Shown piece by piece: positions 6,679 to 13,762 of a DNA stretch of 13,849 bases. The notes beneath the pieces are model-generated. The model was not told where the DNA came from and made no database searches. It saw only the letters and a list, made by a program, of their open reading frames with translations. How positions within the stretch are numbered: position 1 is the first letter of the stretch; each line of letters starts with the position of its first letter. Made by a program: the position numbers and the translations under genes. This stretch comes from Symbiobacteriaceae bacterium (lineage in GTDB: Bacteria; Bacillota_E; Symbiobacteriia; Symbiobacteriales; Symbiobacteriaceae), in assembly GCA_027356675.1 (NCBI GenBank), contig DAHVXO010000221.1, forward strand, positions 1-13,849, written 5' to 3'.

Positions 6679-7404
6679 ATGCGTGTGCGCCATGTGCCGT
6701 GGGCCATCGCTTTGGTCTGCGTTGTACTGGGCTTCATGCTTTCCATGCAATTCAAGGTTCAAAAGCAGGTTGCGCTGAAGGATCTGACCGGTTATCAGCG
6801 AGCACAGGACCTGGCGGGGCAACTCTTGCTCGCGGAGAAAGAGCGAGACGCGCTGATGACTGAGCTCGAGAAGCTGCGGACCCAGATGCGCAGTGCCGCC
6901 AATAGTCAGGACGAGACCAAGGCCCTCGCCAGCCAGTTGGAGCAGGCGCAGCTTTACGCTGGGCTGATTCCGCTGAGCGGTCCAGGCGTAGTTGTGACCC
7001 TCAACGACTCCTCCCGGCCGACAACCCCTGGTGAAAACCCCAACAACTTCATCATCCACGATGATGACGTCCTCAAGGTCGTCAACGAACTGGCCGCCGG
7101 CGGCGCAGAGGCCATCTCCATCAATGGGCAGCGCCTTATTGGCCGTTCGGAGATTCGCTGTACCGGCCCGACCATTACCATTAATGGCGTTCGGACGGCT
7201 CCACCCATCGTCATTACGGCGGTAGGGGACCCGGCGGTGCTCGATTCCGCCATCAACATGCGGGGCGGCGTCGCCGAAGGTCTGCAGCAGTGGGGCATCC
7301 AGGTGGTGGTCAAGAAGGACAAGAACGTGATCGTTCCGGCGTTCAAGGGCAGCCTGAAGCTGCAGTTCGGCACGCCGGGCAAGCAGGAGGTGACCAAGCC
7401 CTAA
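6679..7404 (+). CDS. DUF881 (YlxW/YlxX-like) membrane-anchored protein
   Basis: Conserved accessory protein of Firmicute and actinobacterial division clusters, with unproven function. It has 241 residues: one membrane helix at about 7-23, a charged coiled coil at about 38-80 rich in Glu, Lys, Gln and Leu, then the DUF881 domain from GPGVVVTLNDSS, with HDDDVLKVVNELAAGGAEAI, the SINGQRL strand and GPTITING. The domain should lie outside the cell. The ATG at 6679 has a GGAAGGA site seven bases upstream; the ATG at 6652, overlapping the ftsQ stop, has no convincing ribosome site. B. subtilis has two such genes (ylxW, ylxX) between divIB and sbp; only one is present here. The stop overlaps the sbp start by one base. 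Confidence 0.88.
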   Translation: MRVRHVPWAIALVCVVLGFMLSMQFKVQKQVALKDLTGYQRAQDLAGQLLLAEKERDALMTELEKLRTQMRSAANSQDETKALASQLEQAQLYAGLIPLSGPGVVVTLNDSSRPTTPGENPNNFIIHDDDVLKVVNELAAGGAEAISINGQRLIGRSEIRCTGPTITINGVRTAPPIVITAVGDPAVLDSAINMRGGVAEGLQQWGIQVVVKKDKNVIVPAFKGSLKLQFGTPGKQEVTKP

Positions 7405-7808
7405 TGTGGATTATTCTCTTGGGTTTTCTGGTCGGCATTTCGGTAGGTGTGCTTTCTCCTTTTACCTTCCCAATCATTTACGCCCGGTATCTTTCGATAG
7501 CCGTGCTTGCGGCGCTGGATACGGCCTTTGGCGGCCTGCGGGCAAGCCTGGAAGGCAACTACGACAACGGTGTTTTCATGTCGGGCTTCTTCACCAACGC
7601 CTTATTGGCCGCGGGACTGGTTTACCTGGGCGACCACATCGGCGTGGACAACCTTTATCTGGCTGGCGTTGCTGCCATGGGCATTCGTATGTTCAATAAT
7701 CTGGGCTATATCCGGCGAGCGCTGTTCACCCAATGGGGGCTGCTTCGCAAAAAGGAGATCCCGCCCGCGCAAAGCGGCAGTAGCGACGCCTCGCCGTACA
7801 AGGGCTGA
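7404..7808 (+). CDS. sbp: Small basic protein Sbp (DUF1290)
   Basis: A 134-residue integral membrane protein with about four hydrophobic segments and a basic, polar C-terminal tail. The sequence MWIILLGFLVGISVGVLSP, then YLSIAVLAALDTAFGG and the later GIRMFNNLG, is typical of the DUF1290 family, which sits between DUF881 genes and ftsA in sporulating Firmicutes and between similar genes in Actinobacteria. Its function is unknown; genomic linkage suggests a part in division or septal membrane organisation. The start is ATG 7404, overlapping the previous stop (TAATG), with AGGAGGTGA at 7385-7393 inside the upstream gene, which indicates translational coupling. Confidence 0.9.
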   Translation: MWIILLGFLVGISVGVLSPFTFPIIYARYLSIAVLAALDTAFGGLRASLEGNYDNGVFMSGFFTNALLAAGLVYLGDHIGVDNLYLAGVAAMGIRMFNNLGYIRRALFTQWGLLRKKEIPPAQSGSSDASPYKG

Positions 7809-7838
7809 GCAGGATTCGCTCGCCGCGTCGTTGAATCG
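7809..7838 (+). promoter_or_regulatory. Sigma-H promoter of ftsA-ftsZ
   Basis: GCAGGATTC (7809-7817), 12 bases, then GTTGAATCG (7830-7838) matches the sigma-H pattern RnAGGAWWW, 12 bases, RnnGAAT. It is nearly identical in its -35 half to the element at 4668 (AGCAGGA, A or T, TCGC). A start near 7844 would give a 30-base leader. In B. subtilis one ftsAZ promoter is sigma-H dependent and supports the shift from medial to polar septation; this site is in the matching position. Confidence 0.78.
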
Positions 7839-7872
7839 ATGTAACGTACCTTTTCGGGGGAGGCCCCGGCAC

Positions 7873-9084
7873 ATGGACGGACCCCTCATTCTCGGTATCG
7901 ACGCTGGCTCTTCACGGACTGTAGCAGTCTTGGCGGAACTTGCGGACGACCGGCCTCAGATCATCGGTGTTGGGGTAAAGCCTTGCGCGGGCGTGCGCAG
8001 GGGCGTTGTGGTAGACCTGGAAGCGGCAGCTGTCGCCATTCGGCAGGCCGTGGCTGAGGCCTGCGAGATGGCTGGGCGCACGGTCGCCACCAAATCGGTA
8101 GTGGGCGTGTCGGGCACGCACATCTTCTCCATCGTCGGATCGGCCGAGGTCCCGGTGCAACGTCCGGCCCAGGGGGTCGGACCGGCGGATGTCCGCCGTG
8201 CGCTGGACTCGGCCGCCAATGTAGAACTGCCCGCCGGGCGCGAGGTCATCCACGTGGTGCCCCGCTCCTACGCCGTGGATGGCAACGAGGGCGCCATGGA
8301 CCCGATGGGCCTCTCGGGCCGTCGGCTCCAGGCCAAGGCGCACCTGGTCACGGGGGAATCGCTTTCGGTCCAGAACGGCTTGCGGGCCGCACTGCGAGCC
8401 GGGCTCCAAGTTGGCGACTACCAGGTGGGCATTCGGGCGGCCGGTCAGGCGGTCCTGACCCCGGCTGAGTGTGAGTCTGGGGTGCTTCTGCTGGACATCG
8501 GCGCCGGGACCACGGGGCTGGCGATCTACGACCACGGCCATCTGCTGCACGTAGCCGTGCTGCCGCTGGGCGGTGAGCAGATCACAGAAGCCCTGGTCAC
8601 CGCACTGCAGATTCCGCTGGCGGTGGCCGAAGGGTTGAAGACCAAACGGGGTTGGGCCGCAGTCGACCTGTGTCCCGACACTCAATTTGAACTGGTGACC
8701 CCATCCGGCCAGCGGGTGCGCGCACTGACCGATCGACAGCTGGCGGCGATCATAGAGCCTCGTGTCCTGGAGTTGATCGGACAAGTAGCGCTGGAAGTCA
8801 AACGCTCGGGGTACAAGGGGCTGTTCCCCGCCGGTCTGGTTCTGACCGGGGGCAGTAGCAGGCTCCAAGGTCTGGCGGCTGTTGCCGCTGACTCGCTGGG
8901 ATTGGCGGCCCGGGTTGGGGTTCCGATGGACGCATTAGTCAGTGAGCCTGAGTATGCCACGGCCGCTGGGCTCGTGCACTGGGGAGCCCGGTTGGCAGAG
9001 GATGAGGCAGCGGCTGCTGTCGACGAGAAGTCCCGTGACAGATGGAGCGCGGTCACGCGGTGGTTCAAGGGCCTGTTCACTTAG
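7873..9084 (+). CDS. ftsA: Cell division protein FtsA
   Basis: Actin-like membrane tether for FtsZ. The 403 residues are slightly shorter than most (about 420-440). Phosphate-1 motif GIDAGSSRT lies at residues 8-16, followed by the 1C domain starting near [13 protein letters not shown] (about 43-125). Then come [11 protein letters not shown] and [16 protein letters not shown], the phosphate-2 motif LLDIGAGTT with Asp208, GGEQIT, and the adenosine motif [12 protein letters not shown] at about 322-333. The last 16 residues, [16 protein letters not shown], form the expected amphipathic membrane-targeting helix after a short Ala/Glu-rich linker. The ATG at 7873 has GGGGGAGG nine bases upstream; the frame is open further 5' within sbp but only as a shadow. 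ftsZ follows after 26 bases, under the same sigma-H promoter. Confidence 0.93.
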   Translation: MDGPLILGIDAGSSRTVAVLAELADDRPQIIGVGVKPCAGVRRGVVVDLEAAAVAIRQAVAEACEMAGRTVATKSVVGVSGTHIFSIVGSAEVPVQRPAQGVGPADVRRALDSAANVELPAGREVIHVVPRSYAVDGNEGAMDPMGLSGRRLQAKAHLVTGESLSVQNGLRAALRAGLQVGDYQVGIRAAGQAVLTPAECESGVLLLDIGAGTTGLAIYDHGHLLHVAVLPLGGEQITEALVTALQIPLAVAEGLKTKRGWAAVDLCPDTQFELVTPSGQRVRALTDRQLAAIIEPRVLELIGQVALEVKRSGYKGLFPAGLVLTGGSSRLQGLAAVAADSLGLAARVGVPMDALVSEPEYATAAGLVHWGARLAEDEAAAAVDEKSRDRWSAVTRWFKGLFT

Positions 9085-9110
9085 GCGTCCGCCAAGGAGG
9101 ATTTGCAGTC

Positions 9111-10190
9111 GTGTACGAATACCAACCGGGGTCTGAGCAGTTCGCCTCGATTAAGGTCATCGGCGTAGGCGGTGGTGGCAACAACGCAGTGAACCGCATG
9201 ATTTCTGCCGGACTGCGTGGCGTGGATTTTATCTCGATTAACACCGACGCCCAGGCGCTTGCCGGGGCCATGGCACCGACCCGCCTGCAGATTGGCGCCA
9301 AACTCACCAAGGGCCTGGGCGCCGGCGCCGATCCCGAGGTGGGGTATAAGGCGGCCGAGGAAAGCCGGGAAGAGATCGCGAATATCCTGCGCGGATCGGA
9401 CATGGTCTTCGTGACGGCAGGGATGGGCGGCGGGACAGGTACGGGCGCTGCCCCAATCGTGGCCGAAGTGGCCAAGCAGCTCGGCGCCCTGACCGTGGGC
9501 GTGGTGACCCGGCCATTCACCTTCGAGGGGCGCAAGCGGCAGCTGCAGGCTGAGAAGGGCATCCAGGATTTGCGGAGCAAGGTCGACACCCTGATCACCA
9601 TCCCGAACGACCGCCTGCTTCAGGTGGTCGATAAGAAGACGACGATTGTCGAGGCCTTCCGCATCGCTGACGATGTGCTCCGCCAGGGCGTGCAGGGCAT
9701 TTCAGACCTGATTGCGGTGCCGGGCCTGATCAACCTCGACTTCGCCGATGTCCGGACGATTATGGCGGACACGGGTTCAGCGCTGATGGGCATTGGCGTC
9801 TTCCGGGGCGAGAATCGGGCCACGGAGGCGGCGCGGGCGGCCATCTCCAGCCCGCTGCTCGAGACCTCTATCGAAGGGGCCAGGGGCGTCCTGCTCAACA
9901 TCACGGGCGGCGGCGACCTCGGGCTGATGGAAGTCAACGAGGCGGCCGAGATCATCTCGCAGGCTGCGGACCCTGAGGCGAATATCATCTTCGGTGCAGT
10001 GATCGACGAGAGCATTCAGGACGAGATTCGGGTCACGGTCATCGCCACAGGCTTCGGCGAGACCGATTTCGTGGGCTGGAACCGCAAGAAGGCCCAGGAG
10101 CGGTCTGGGACCGGCAAGGCGCCTGAGGGCGAGATCAAGCCGTTTACGGACGACCTGGACATTCCCGCCTTCCTACGGCGCAAGCCCTGA
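9111..10190 (+). CDS. ftsZ: Cell division GTPase FtsZ
   Basis: Tubulin homologue that forms the Z ring. The protein has 359 residues. The nucleotide-binding start [17 protein letters not shown], the tubulin signature GGGTGTG at residues 106-112 and the T7 catalytic loop NLDFADV (Asn208, Asp210, Asp213) are intact. The globular domain ends near VTVIATGF. A short linker of about 30 residues leads to the conserved C-terminal peptide [13 protein letters not shown] (347-359), which binds FtsA and other partners. The linker is shorter than in many Firmicutes. The GTG at 9111 lies nine bases after AAGGAGGA (9094-9101), so the conserved N-terminus follows a short tail. A strong terminator stands 21 bases after the stop and separates it from spoIIGA. 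Confidence 0.98.
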   Translation: MYEYQPGSEQFASIKVIGVGGGGNNAVNRMISAGLRGVDFISINTDAQALAGAMAPTRLQIGAKLTKGLGAGADPEVGYKAAEESREEIANILRGSDMVFVTAGMGGGTGTGAAPIVAEVAKQLGALTVGVVTRPFTFEGRKRQLQAEKGIQDLRSKVDTLITIPNDRLLQVVDKKTTIVEAFRIADDVLRQGVQGISDLIAVPGLINLDFADVRTIMADTGSALMGIGVFRGENRATEAARAAISSPLLETSIEGARGVLLNITGGGDLGLMEVNEAAEIISQAADPEANIIFGAVIDESIQDEIRVTVIATGFGETDFVGWNRKKAQERSGTGKAPEGEIKPFTDDLDIPAFLRRKP

Positions 10191-10210
10191 TCCTTTCACC
10201 TCGCATCGCC

Positions 10211-10236
10211 GGCCGCCCCTTTTGGGGCGGCCTTTT
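10211..10236 (+). terminator. Intrinsic terminator after ftsZ
   Basis: Perfect 9-bp stem GGCCGCCCC (10211-10219) and GGGGCGGCC (10224-10232) with a TTTT loop, followed by TTTT. It ends the ftsQ-ftsZ unit and isolates the sporulation genes from division transcription. Confidence 0.88.
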
Positions 10237-10264
10237 GCATACGTCTGACCCGAGAGCGGGTGAA

Positions 10265-10331
10265 TTCGACATAAGGATCCAAGACTCGACGCCGCAATGC
10301 GGCAAGTCTCGCACGACCGGCCCGCTATACT
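10265..10331 (+). promoter_or_regulatory. Candidate Spo0A-controlled promoter of spoIIGA-sigE
   Basis: TTCGACA at 10265-10271 is a perfect Spo0A box (TGTCGAA) on the minus strand. CTCGACG at 10285-10291, exactly 20 bases on, is a five-of-seven match in the same orientation. A good -10 box, TATACT, lies at 10326-10331, with no recognisable -35 at 17 bases; the B. subtilis spoIIG promoter likewise has an abnormal spacer and depends on Spo0A-P and sigma-A. The 13-bp palindrome GCCGCAATGCGGC (10291-10303) covers the place of a -35 set 22 bases away. The boxes lie about 70 and 50 bases before the presumed start point. Confidence 0.55.
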
Positions 10332-10391
10332 GGATGCATAAAGCCCGGACTTGCCTCGTAGTAATGGGCACTAGCCAGGGGAGGCGTCCGT

Positions 10392-11297
10392 ATGGGGGCC
10401 CAGGTTGTCCTGGTGGTCAATGTGGACACGGTGTTCATGACCAATTTCGTGACCGACCTGGCGTGGCTCTGGGCAGCCGGCCGCCTGGCGGGGGCAAGGC
10501 CAGGCCGCTGGCGCCTGGGCCTTGCAGCAGCCGCAGGGGCGGCAGCGGCCGTTTGGGCCTATTTCCCCAGCGGGCGCTGGCTCACGTCACTGCCCGGGCT
10601 CCTGCTGGGCACGGCGGGATTGCTGGCCGTCGCCTTCTGGCCCTGCCGCCCGGCTCAGGTGCTGCGTGTGGTGGCTTACTTTCTGCTCACGGGGGGCGTC
10701 ATGGCCGGGGTCGTGGTGCTGGCGAGCACACACTGGCCCGGGGACTCGTCCGGCGATTCCCCGTTTCCAAGCAGCCTGGTGGCATCGGGCGTGCTGGTCT
10801 CGCTGGTGGGGGTGCGGTATCTCTGGGAGTCTGCCCAGGAGCGTTCCCGGTTGGCCCGCGGCCTGTACTCCCTTCGCATCGGCTTGGGAGAGCGGTCGGT
10901 GGATCTACCCGCATTGCTCGATACGGGGAACACCTTGCGGGAACCCCTGACAGGTATACCCGTGGTGGTGGTCCAGGCAGCTGCACTTGAGCGGTTGCTT
11001 CCGCCGCTCGTCCAGGAAGCGGTCACGGCCGGGTGGGCCGGGTTGGACCACCTGCCGGGCTCATGGGCGGTTCGCTGCCGGCTGGTGCCTTACCGGGCCG
11101 TGGGCCGGGCCACCGGGCTGCTCCTGGCCTTTGCCCCGGATGAACTGTGGCTACGTTCTCCGGGCCCTCCCCGTTGGGAGCGCATCATGGGTCTGGTCGG
11201 ATTGACCGCAGAGCCCCTTCATCCCGAGGGAGCCTACCAGGCCTTGTTGCCACTTGCCTTGGGTGCCCGAAAAGCATGGGAGGGTGAGACCGGATGA
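10392..11297 (+). CDS. spoIIGA: Pro-sigma-E processing protease SpoIIGA
   Basis: Membrane-embedded aspartic protease that cleaves pro-sigma-E in the mother cell after a signal from the forespore protein SpoIIR. The 301 residues compare with about 309 in B. subtilis. Five hydrophobic segments lie at about 5-31, 42-58, 64-84, 90-112 and 129-145, followed by a soluble protease domain with the catalytic motif LLDTGN (Asp177, Thr178, Gly179), the hallmark of the family. The domain probably acts as a dimer because each chain supplies one such Asp. The ATG at 10392 has AGGGGAGG eight bases upstream. Its stop overlaps the sigE start codon (ATGA), so protease and substrate are translationally coupled, as expected for spoIIG operons. 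Confidence 0.93.
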   Translation: MGAQVVLVVNVDTVFMTNFVTDLAWLWAAGRLAGARPGRWRLGLAAAAGAAAAVWAYFPSGRWLTSLPGLLLGTAGLLAVAFWPCRPAQVLRVVAYFLLTGGVMAGVVVLASTHWPGDSSGDSPFPSSLVASGVLVSLVGVRYLWESAQERSRLARGLYSLRIGLGERSVDLPALLDTGNTLREPLTGIPVVVVQAAALERLLPPLVQEAVTAGWAGLDHLPGSWAVRCRLVPYRAVGRATGLLLAFAPDELWLRSPGPPRWERIMGLVGLTAEPLHPEGAYQALLPLALGARKAWEGETG

Positions 11298-12049
11298 GCG
11301 GAATCTGGCACAGTCTTGTGTCGACAACCCGCCGCACGCTGGCGTTGCTATGGCTGCGGACGGTCCGCTGGCTCGTGGACCGCGGCATTCTGTCAGGCGA
11401 GACCGTCTATTACGTAGGTTCCAGCGAGGCGCTCCCGCCGCCGCTCAGCCTCGATGAGGAGATCGCCCTGCTAGGGCGCCTTCAGCTAGGCGATGACACA
11501 GTCAAGAATACGCTGATCGAGCGCAATCTGCGCCTGGTGGTCTACATTGCCCGTAAATTCGACAATACCGGCATCTGGGTGGAGGATCTGGTCTCAATCG
11601 GCACCATTGGGTTGATCAAGGCGGTCAAAACTTTCGACCCAACTAAGAAGATCAAGCTTGCCACCTATGCCTCCAAGTGTATTGAGAATGAGATCCTCAT
11701 GTACCTGCGCCGCTGCTCCCGGACCCGGGCCGAAGTCTCCTTCGATGAGCCCCTCAACAAGGACTGGGAAGGCAACGAACTGCTGCTCTCGGACGTAATG
11801 GGCACTGAGAACGACATCATCTACCGCGGCCTTGAGGAAGAGGTAGATCGCGTCCTGCTCCGCAAGGCCATGACCAAGTTGAACGGGCGGGAGAAGCGAA
11901 TCATGGAGCTGCGCTTTGGCCTGCGCGACGCCCGGGAGCGAACGCAGAAGGAGGTTGCGGACCTGCTGGGCATCTCCCAGAGCTACATCTCCCGGCTGGA
12001 GAAGCGCATCTTCAAGCGGTTGAAGAAGGAGATTCTGCGCATGGAGTGA
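11294..12049 (+). CDS. sigE: Sporulation sigma factor E precursor (pro-sigma-E)
   Basis: First mother-cell sigma factor, made as an inactive membrane-associated precursor. The 251 residues show sigma-70 region 2 at about 74-145 ([20 protein letters not shown], then [19 protein letters not shown]) and region 4 at about 195-245 with the helix-turn-helix [20 protein letters not shown]. The SpoIIGA cleavage zone is conserved: [15 protein letters not shown], where B. subtilis has [15 protein letters not shown], with the tyrosines at 39-40. The pro-sequence is thus about 12 residues longer than in B. subtilis and forms a basic and aromatic-rich amphipathic helix. The ATG at 11294 overlaps the spoIIGA stop and has GGGAGGGTGA upstream. 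In B. subtilis sigG follows directly; here a convergent gene is inserted. Confidence 0.97.
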   Translation: MSGIWHSLVSTTRRTLALLWLRTVRWLVDRGILSGETVYYVGSSEALPPPLSLDEEIALLGRLQLGDDTVKNTLIERNLRLVVYIARKFDNTGIWVEDLVSIGTIGLIKAVKTFDPTKKIKLATYASKCIENEILMYLRRCSRTRAEVSFDEPLNKDWEGNELLLSDVMGTENDIIYRGLEEEVDRVLLRKAMTKLNGREKRIMELRFGLRDARERTQKEVADLLGISQSYISRLEKRIFKRLKKEILRME

Positions 12050-12059
12050 GCAGGGCGCG

Positions 12060-12085
12060 CAAAAAACCGGCGGGCGAACCGCCGG
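12060..12085 (-). terminator. Terminator of the minus-strand SRPBCC gene
   Basis: CCGGCGG (12067-12073), loop GCGAA, CCGCCGG (12079-12085), preceded on the plus strand by an A-run at 12060-12066. Read on the minus strand this is a 7-bp stem followed by seven T, a standard intrinsic terminator 53 bases after the stop of the convergent gene. Confidence 0.8.
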
Positions 12086-12093
12086 CACACAAG

Positions 12094-12122
12094 AACCCCC
12101 TCGGCCGCAAGCCGAGGGGGTT
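12094..12122. terminator. Strong hairpin terminator between sigE and the convergent gene
   Basis: A perfect 12-bp stem, AACCCCCTCGGC (12094-12105) with GCCGAGGGGGTT (12111-12122), has loop CGCAA. On the plus strand it is followed by a pyrimidine-rich TTCTCTCT stretch. It most likely ends spoIIGA-sigE transcription and could also work on the minus strand. Confidence 0.75.
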
Positions 12123-12137
12123 CCCAGTTCTCTCTGC

Positions 12138-12608
12138 TCAGGCGGTGCGGAGCCGGTGGCCGCTCCAACCGCCCTCTATGGCATCGCGGGTCATGCGGAG
12201 CCGGTGGTCCAGGGCGGCGTTCATCAGAGGGGCGATGACGAACCGCCAGTAGACGGACTCCCCAAAGGTCATCGGGGCCAGCTGGCGCTCCAGGACCAGG
12301 CGGCAGCGGCCGGCGTCCAGCGCCTCAACCCGCCACTCCTCACGCAGGTTGAACCGGGAGTCGGTGTGCCAGACCACCCGACGCTGGTCGGTGTCGATCC
12401 GGACCACCCAACGGCGCTCCTGCCAGTGGATCCCGAGCAATTCATACGTGGTCTCCCGGGTGTCGCCTTCGGCTAGCGGCGCAGTTGCATGGTAGCGGTC
12501 CTGCAGGTGCGGGGGCATCCGCAGCGGTGCCGTGGACGGATCGGCGACAAACATGAATACCGTGTCGGCCGGCGCCGAAATTGTGATGGTGTTGCGGATA
12601 ACTTTCAT
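12138..12608 (-). CDS. SRPBCC (START-like) fold protein, polyketide cyclase type
   Basis: A 156-residue protein with the pattern of small SRPBCC proteins. It begins MKVIRNTITISAPADTVFMF, the first strand and helix of the fold. Alternating strands follow (RETTYELLGIHW, RRVVWHTDSRF, EEWRVEALDAG, RCRLVLERQL) and a long C-terminal helix near PLMNAALDHRLRMTRDAIEG. Such proteins bind hydrophobic ligands or lipids in a cavity; no catalytic residues are diagnostic, so ligand and role are unknown. It has no signal peptide. The ATG complement ends at 12608, with GAGG about six bases upstream on the minus strand. The gene runs against sigE and diverges from sigG, has its own terminator, and is not a standard member of this cluster. 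Confidence 0.82.
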   Translation of the reverse strand: MKVIRNTITISAPADTVFMFVADPSTAPLRMPPHLQDRYHATAPLAEGDTRETTYELLGIHWQERRWVVRIDTDQRRVVWHTDSRFNLREEWRVEALDAGRCRLVLERQLAPMTFGESVYWRFVIAPLMNAALDHRLRMTRDAIEGGWSGHRLRTA

Positions 12609-12678
12609 GGAATCCTCAGTCCTTTCATCTACGTGCCCAGTCGAACGCCGGGCAAAATGGTCTTGTTCTTCTATTCAC

Positions 12679-12706
12679 ATTCTACCAGAGCCGTTCGAAC
12701 GTTCAA
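12679..12706 (-). promoter_or_regulatory. Candidate sigma-A promoter of the SRPBCC gene
   Basis: On the minus strand TTGAAC (12706-12701), 16 bases, TAGAAT (12684-12679) gives four-of-six and five-of-six matches, with a leader of about 63 bases. The -35 box overlaps the paired palindromes CGTTCGAACG (12692-12701) and GAACGTTC (12697-12704), which could be an operator. On the plus strand the same bases give AAATG, 18 bases, CATTCTA (12655-12684), a weak sigma-G-like match toward sigG. Confidence 0.4.
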
Positions 12707-12776
12707 TCCCCTATGGGATCAATCGTACGCCTAGACTTTGGCGTGGAAGTACTAGGGCACTTATGCCGGTTATGCC

Positions 12777-12806
12777 GTATATACATAAACCTTATTGGTA
12801 AAAACT
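12777..12806 (+). promoter_or_regulatory. Sigma-F promoter of sigG
   Basis: GTATA (12777-12781), 15 bases, GGTAAAAACT (12797-12806). The B. subtilis sigma-F consensus is GYWTA, about 15-16 bases, GGnRAnAnTW; the -35 is perfect and the -10 has one mismatch. In B. subtilis the sigG gene is switched on by sigma-F in the forespore, so both sequence and position agree. A start near 12813 gives a leader of about 85 bases. A direct repeat TTATGCCG (12761-12768 and 12770-12777) abuts the -35 box. Confidence 0.75.
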
Positions 12807-12896
12807 TCCTCCCTACCGAATAGCCCCCAGATCGCGTGGACATACTCACGGGTATGCCGGGGTTCATCGGTTCGACAGGGGAGGCAGCGACCCGAG

Positions 12897-13670
12897 ATGA
12901 TGATCAACAAAGTGGAGATCTGCGGTGTAAATACGTCGAAATTGCCGGTTTTGACCAACGCGCAGATGCGGGAACTGTTCACGCGCTTGCAGCATGGGGA
13001 AGGGGCGGCGCGCGACCAGTTGATCACGGGGAACCTCCGCCTGGTGCTCAGTGTGATCCAGCGGTTCAATAACCGCGGCGAATACGTCGACGACCTCTTT
13101 CAAGTGGGATGTATCGGGCTGATGAAGGCGATTGACAACTTTGACCTCGGTCAGAACGTGAAGTTCAGTACCTATGCCGTACCGATGATCATCGGGGAGA
13201 TTCGCCGATACCTGCGCGACAACAATCCGATCCGGGTGAGCCGCTCCCTCCGGGACGTGGCATACAAGGCGCTCCAGGTTCGCGACGGCCTCGTGAGCCG
13301 GCTGTCGCGCGAGCCCACCGTGCAGGAGATTGCCGACGAGCTCAAGCTGCCGTTGGAGGAGATCGTCTTCGCCCTGGATGCCATCCAGGAACCGGTCTCA
13401 CTGTTTGAGCCGCTCTATCATGATGGCGGCGATCCGATCTATGTGATGGATCAGGTCAGTGACGAGAAGAACCACGATAGCCAGTGGCTGGAGGGGGTCT
13501 CGATCCGGGAGGCGCTCCGGCGGCTCAACGACCGGGAGCGGTTGATCCTGACCCTGAGGTTCTTCGAGGGCAAGACCCAGATGGAGGTGGCCGAGGAAAT
13601 CGGTATCTCGCAGGCGCAGGTTAGCCGGTTGGAGAAGGCGGCGCTGGGGCATATGCGCAAGTTTGTGTAA
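12897..13670 (+). CDS. sigG: Forespore sigma factor G
   Basis: Late forespore sigma factor that turns on germination, spore protection and SASP genes after engulfment. The protein has 257 residues (B. subtilis 260). The N-terminus NKVEICGVNTSKLPVL is diagnostic. Region 2 includes GNLRLVLSVIQRFNNRGEYV and KFSTYAVPMIIGEIRRYLRD, region 3 runs through VSRSLRDVAYKALQVRDGL and ALDAIQEPVSLFEP, and region 4 has LNDRERLILTLRFFEGKTQM with the helix-turn-helix ending AQVSRLEKAA. Start is one of two adjacent ATG codons (12897 or 12900); the AGGGGAGG at 12877-12884 is 12 bases away, slightly distant, which may limit translation. Thr44 replaces the Asn found at the matching position (Asn45) of B. subtilis sigma-G. 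Confidence 0.97.
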   Translation: MMINKVEICGVNTSKLPVLTNAQMRELFTRLQHGEGAARDQLITGNLRLVLSVIQRFNNRGEYVDDLFQVGCIGLMKAIDNFDLGQNVKFSTYAVPMIIGEIRRYLRDNNPIRVSRSLRDVAYKALQVRDGLVSRLSREPTVQEIADELKLPLEEIVFALDAIQEPVSLFEPLYHDGGDPIYVMDQVSDEKNHDSQWLEGVSIREALRRLNDRERLILTLRFFEGKTQMEVAEEIGISQAQVSRLEKAALGHMRKFV

Positions 13671-13762
13671 CTGGTCCGCACAGCTCAGATCGGTCCTATG
13701 TTTAGAGTCGCATCACCAAGTCAAGAATCATCCCAGTGAGATGGATGCGAGGAGGCTGCTCC

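Noticed and set aside
4667..7836. AGCAGGA...GAAT as a dispersed repeat or attachment site
   Set aside because: The two copies match only at the -35 and -10 halves and fit the sigma-H consensus, so promoters explain them fully.
7912..8868. Minus-strand open frame of about 320 codons opposite ftsA
   Set aside because: Antisense shadow of an intact ftsA with low-information composition.
12692..12704. LexA (SOS) box
   Set aside because: The Gram-positive box needs CGAAC, four bases, GTTCG. Here CGAAC runs straight into GTTC without the spacer.
13674..13762. Terminator or sporulation promoter between sigG and the last gene
   Set aside because: I found no stem with a T-run and no convincing sigma-A, sigma-E or sigma-G boxes; only the ribosome site of the next gene is clear.
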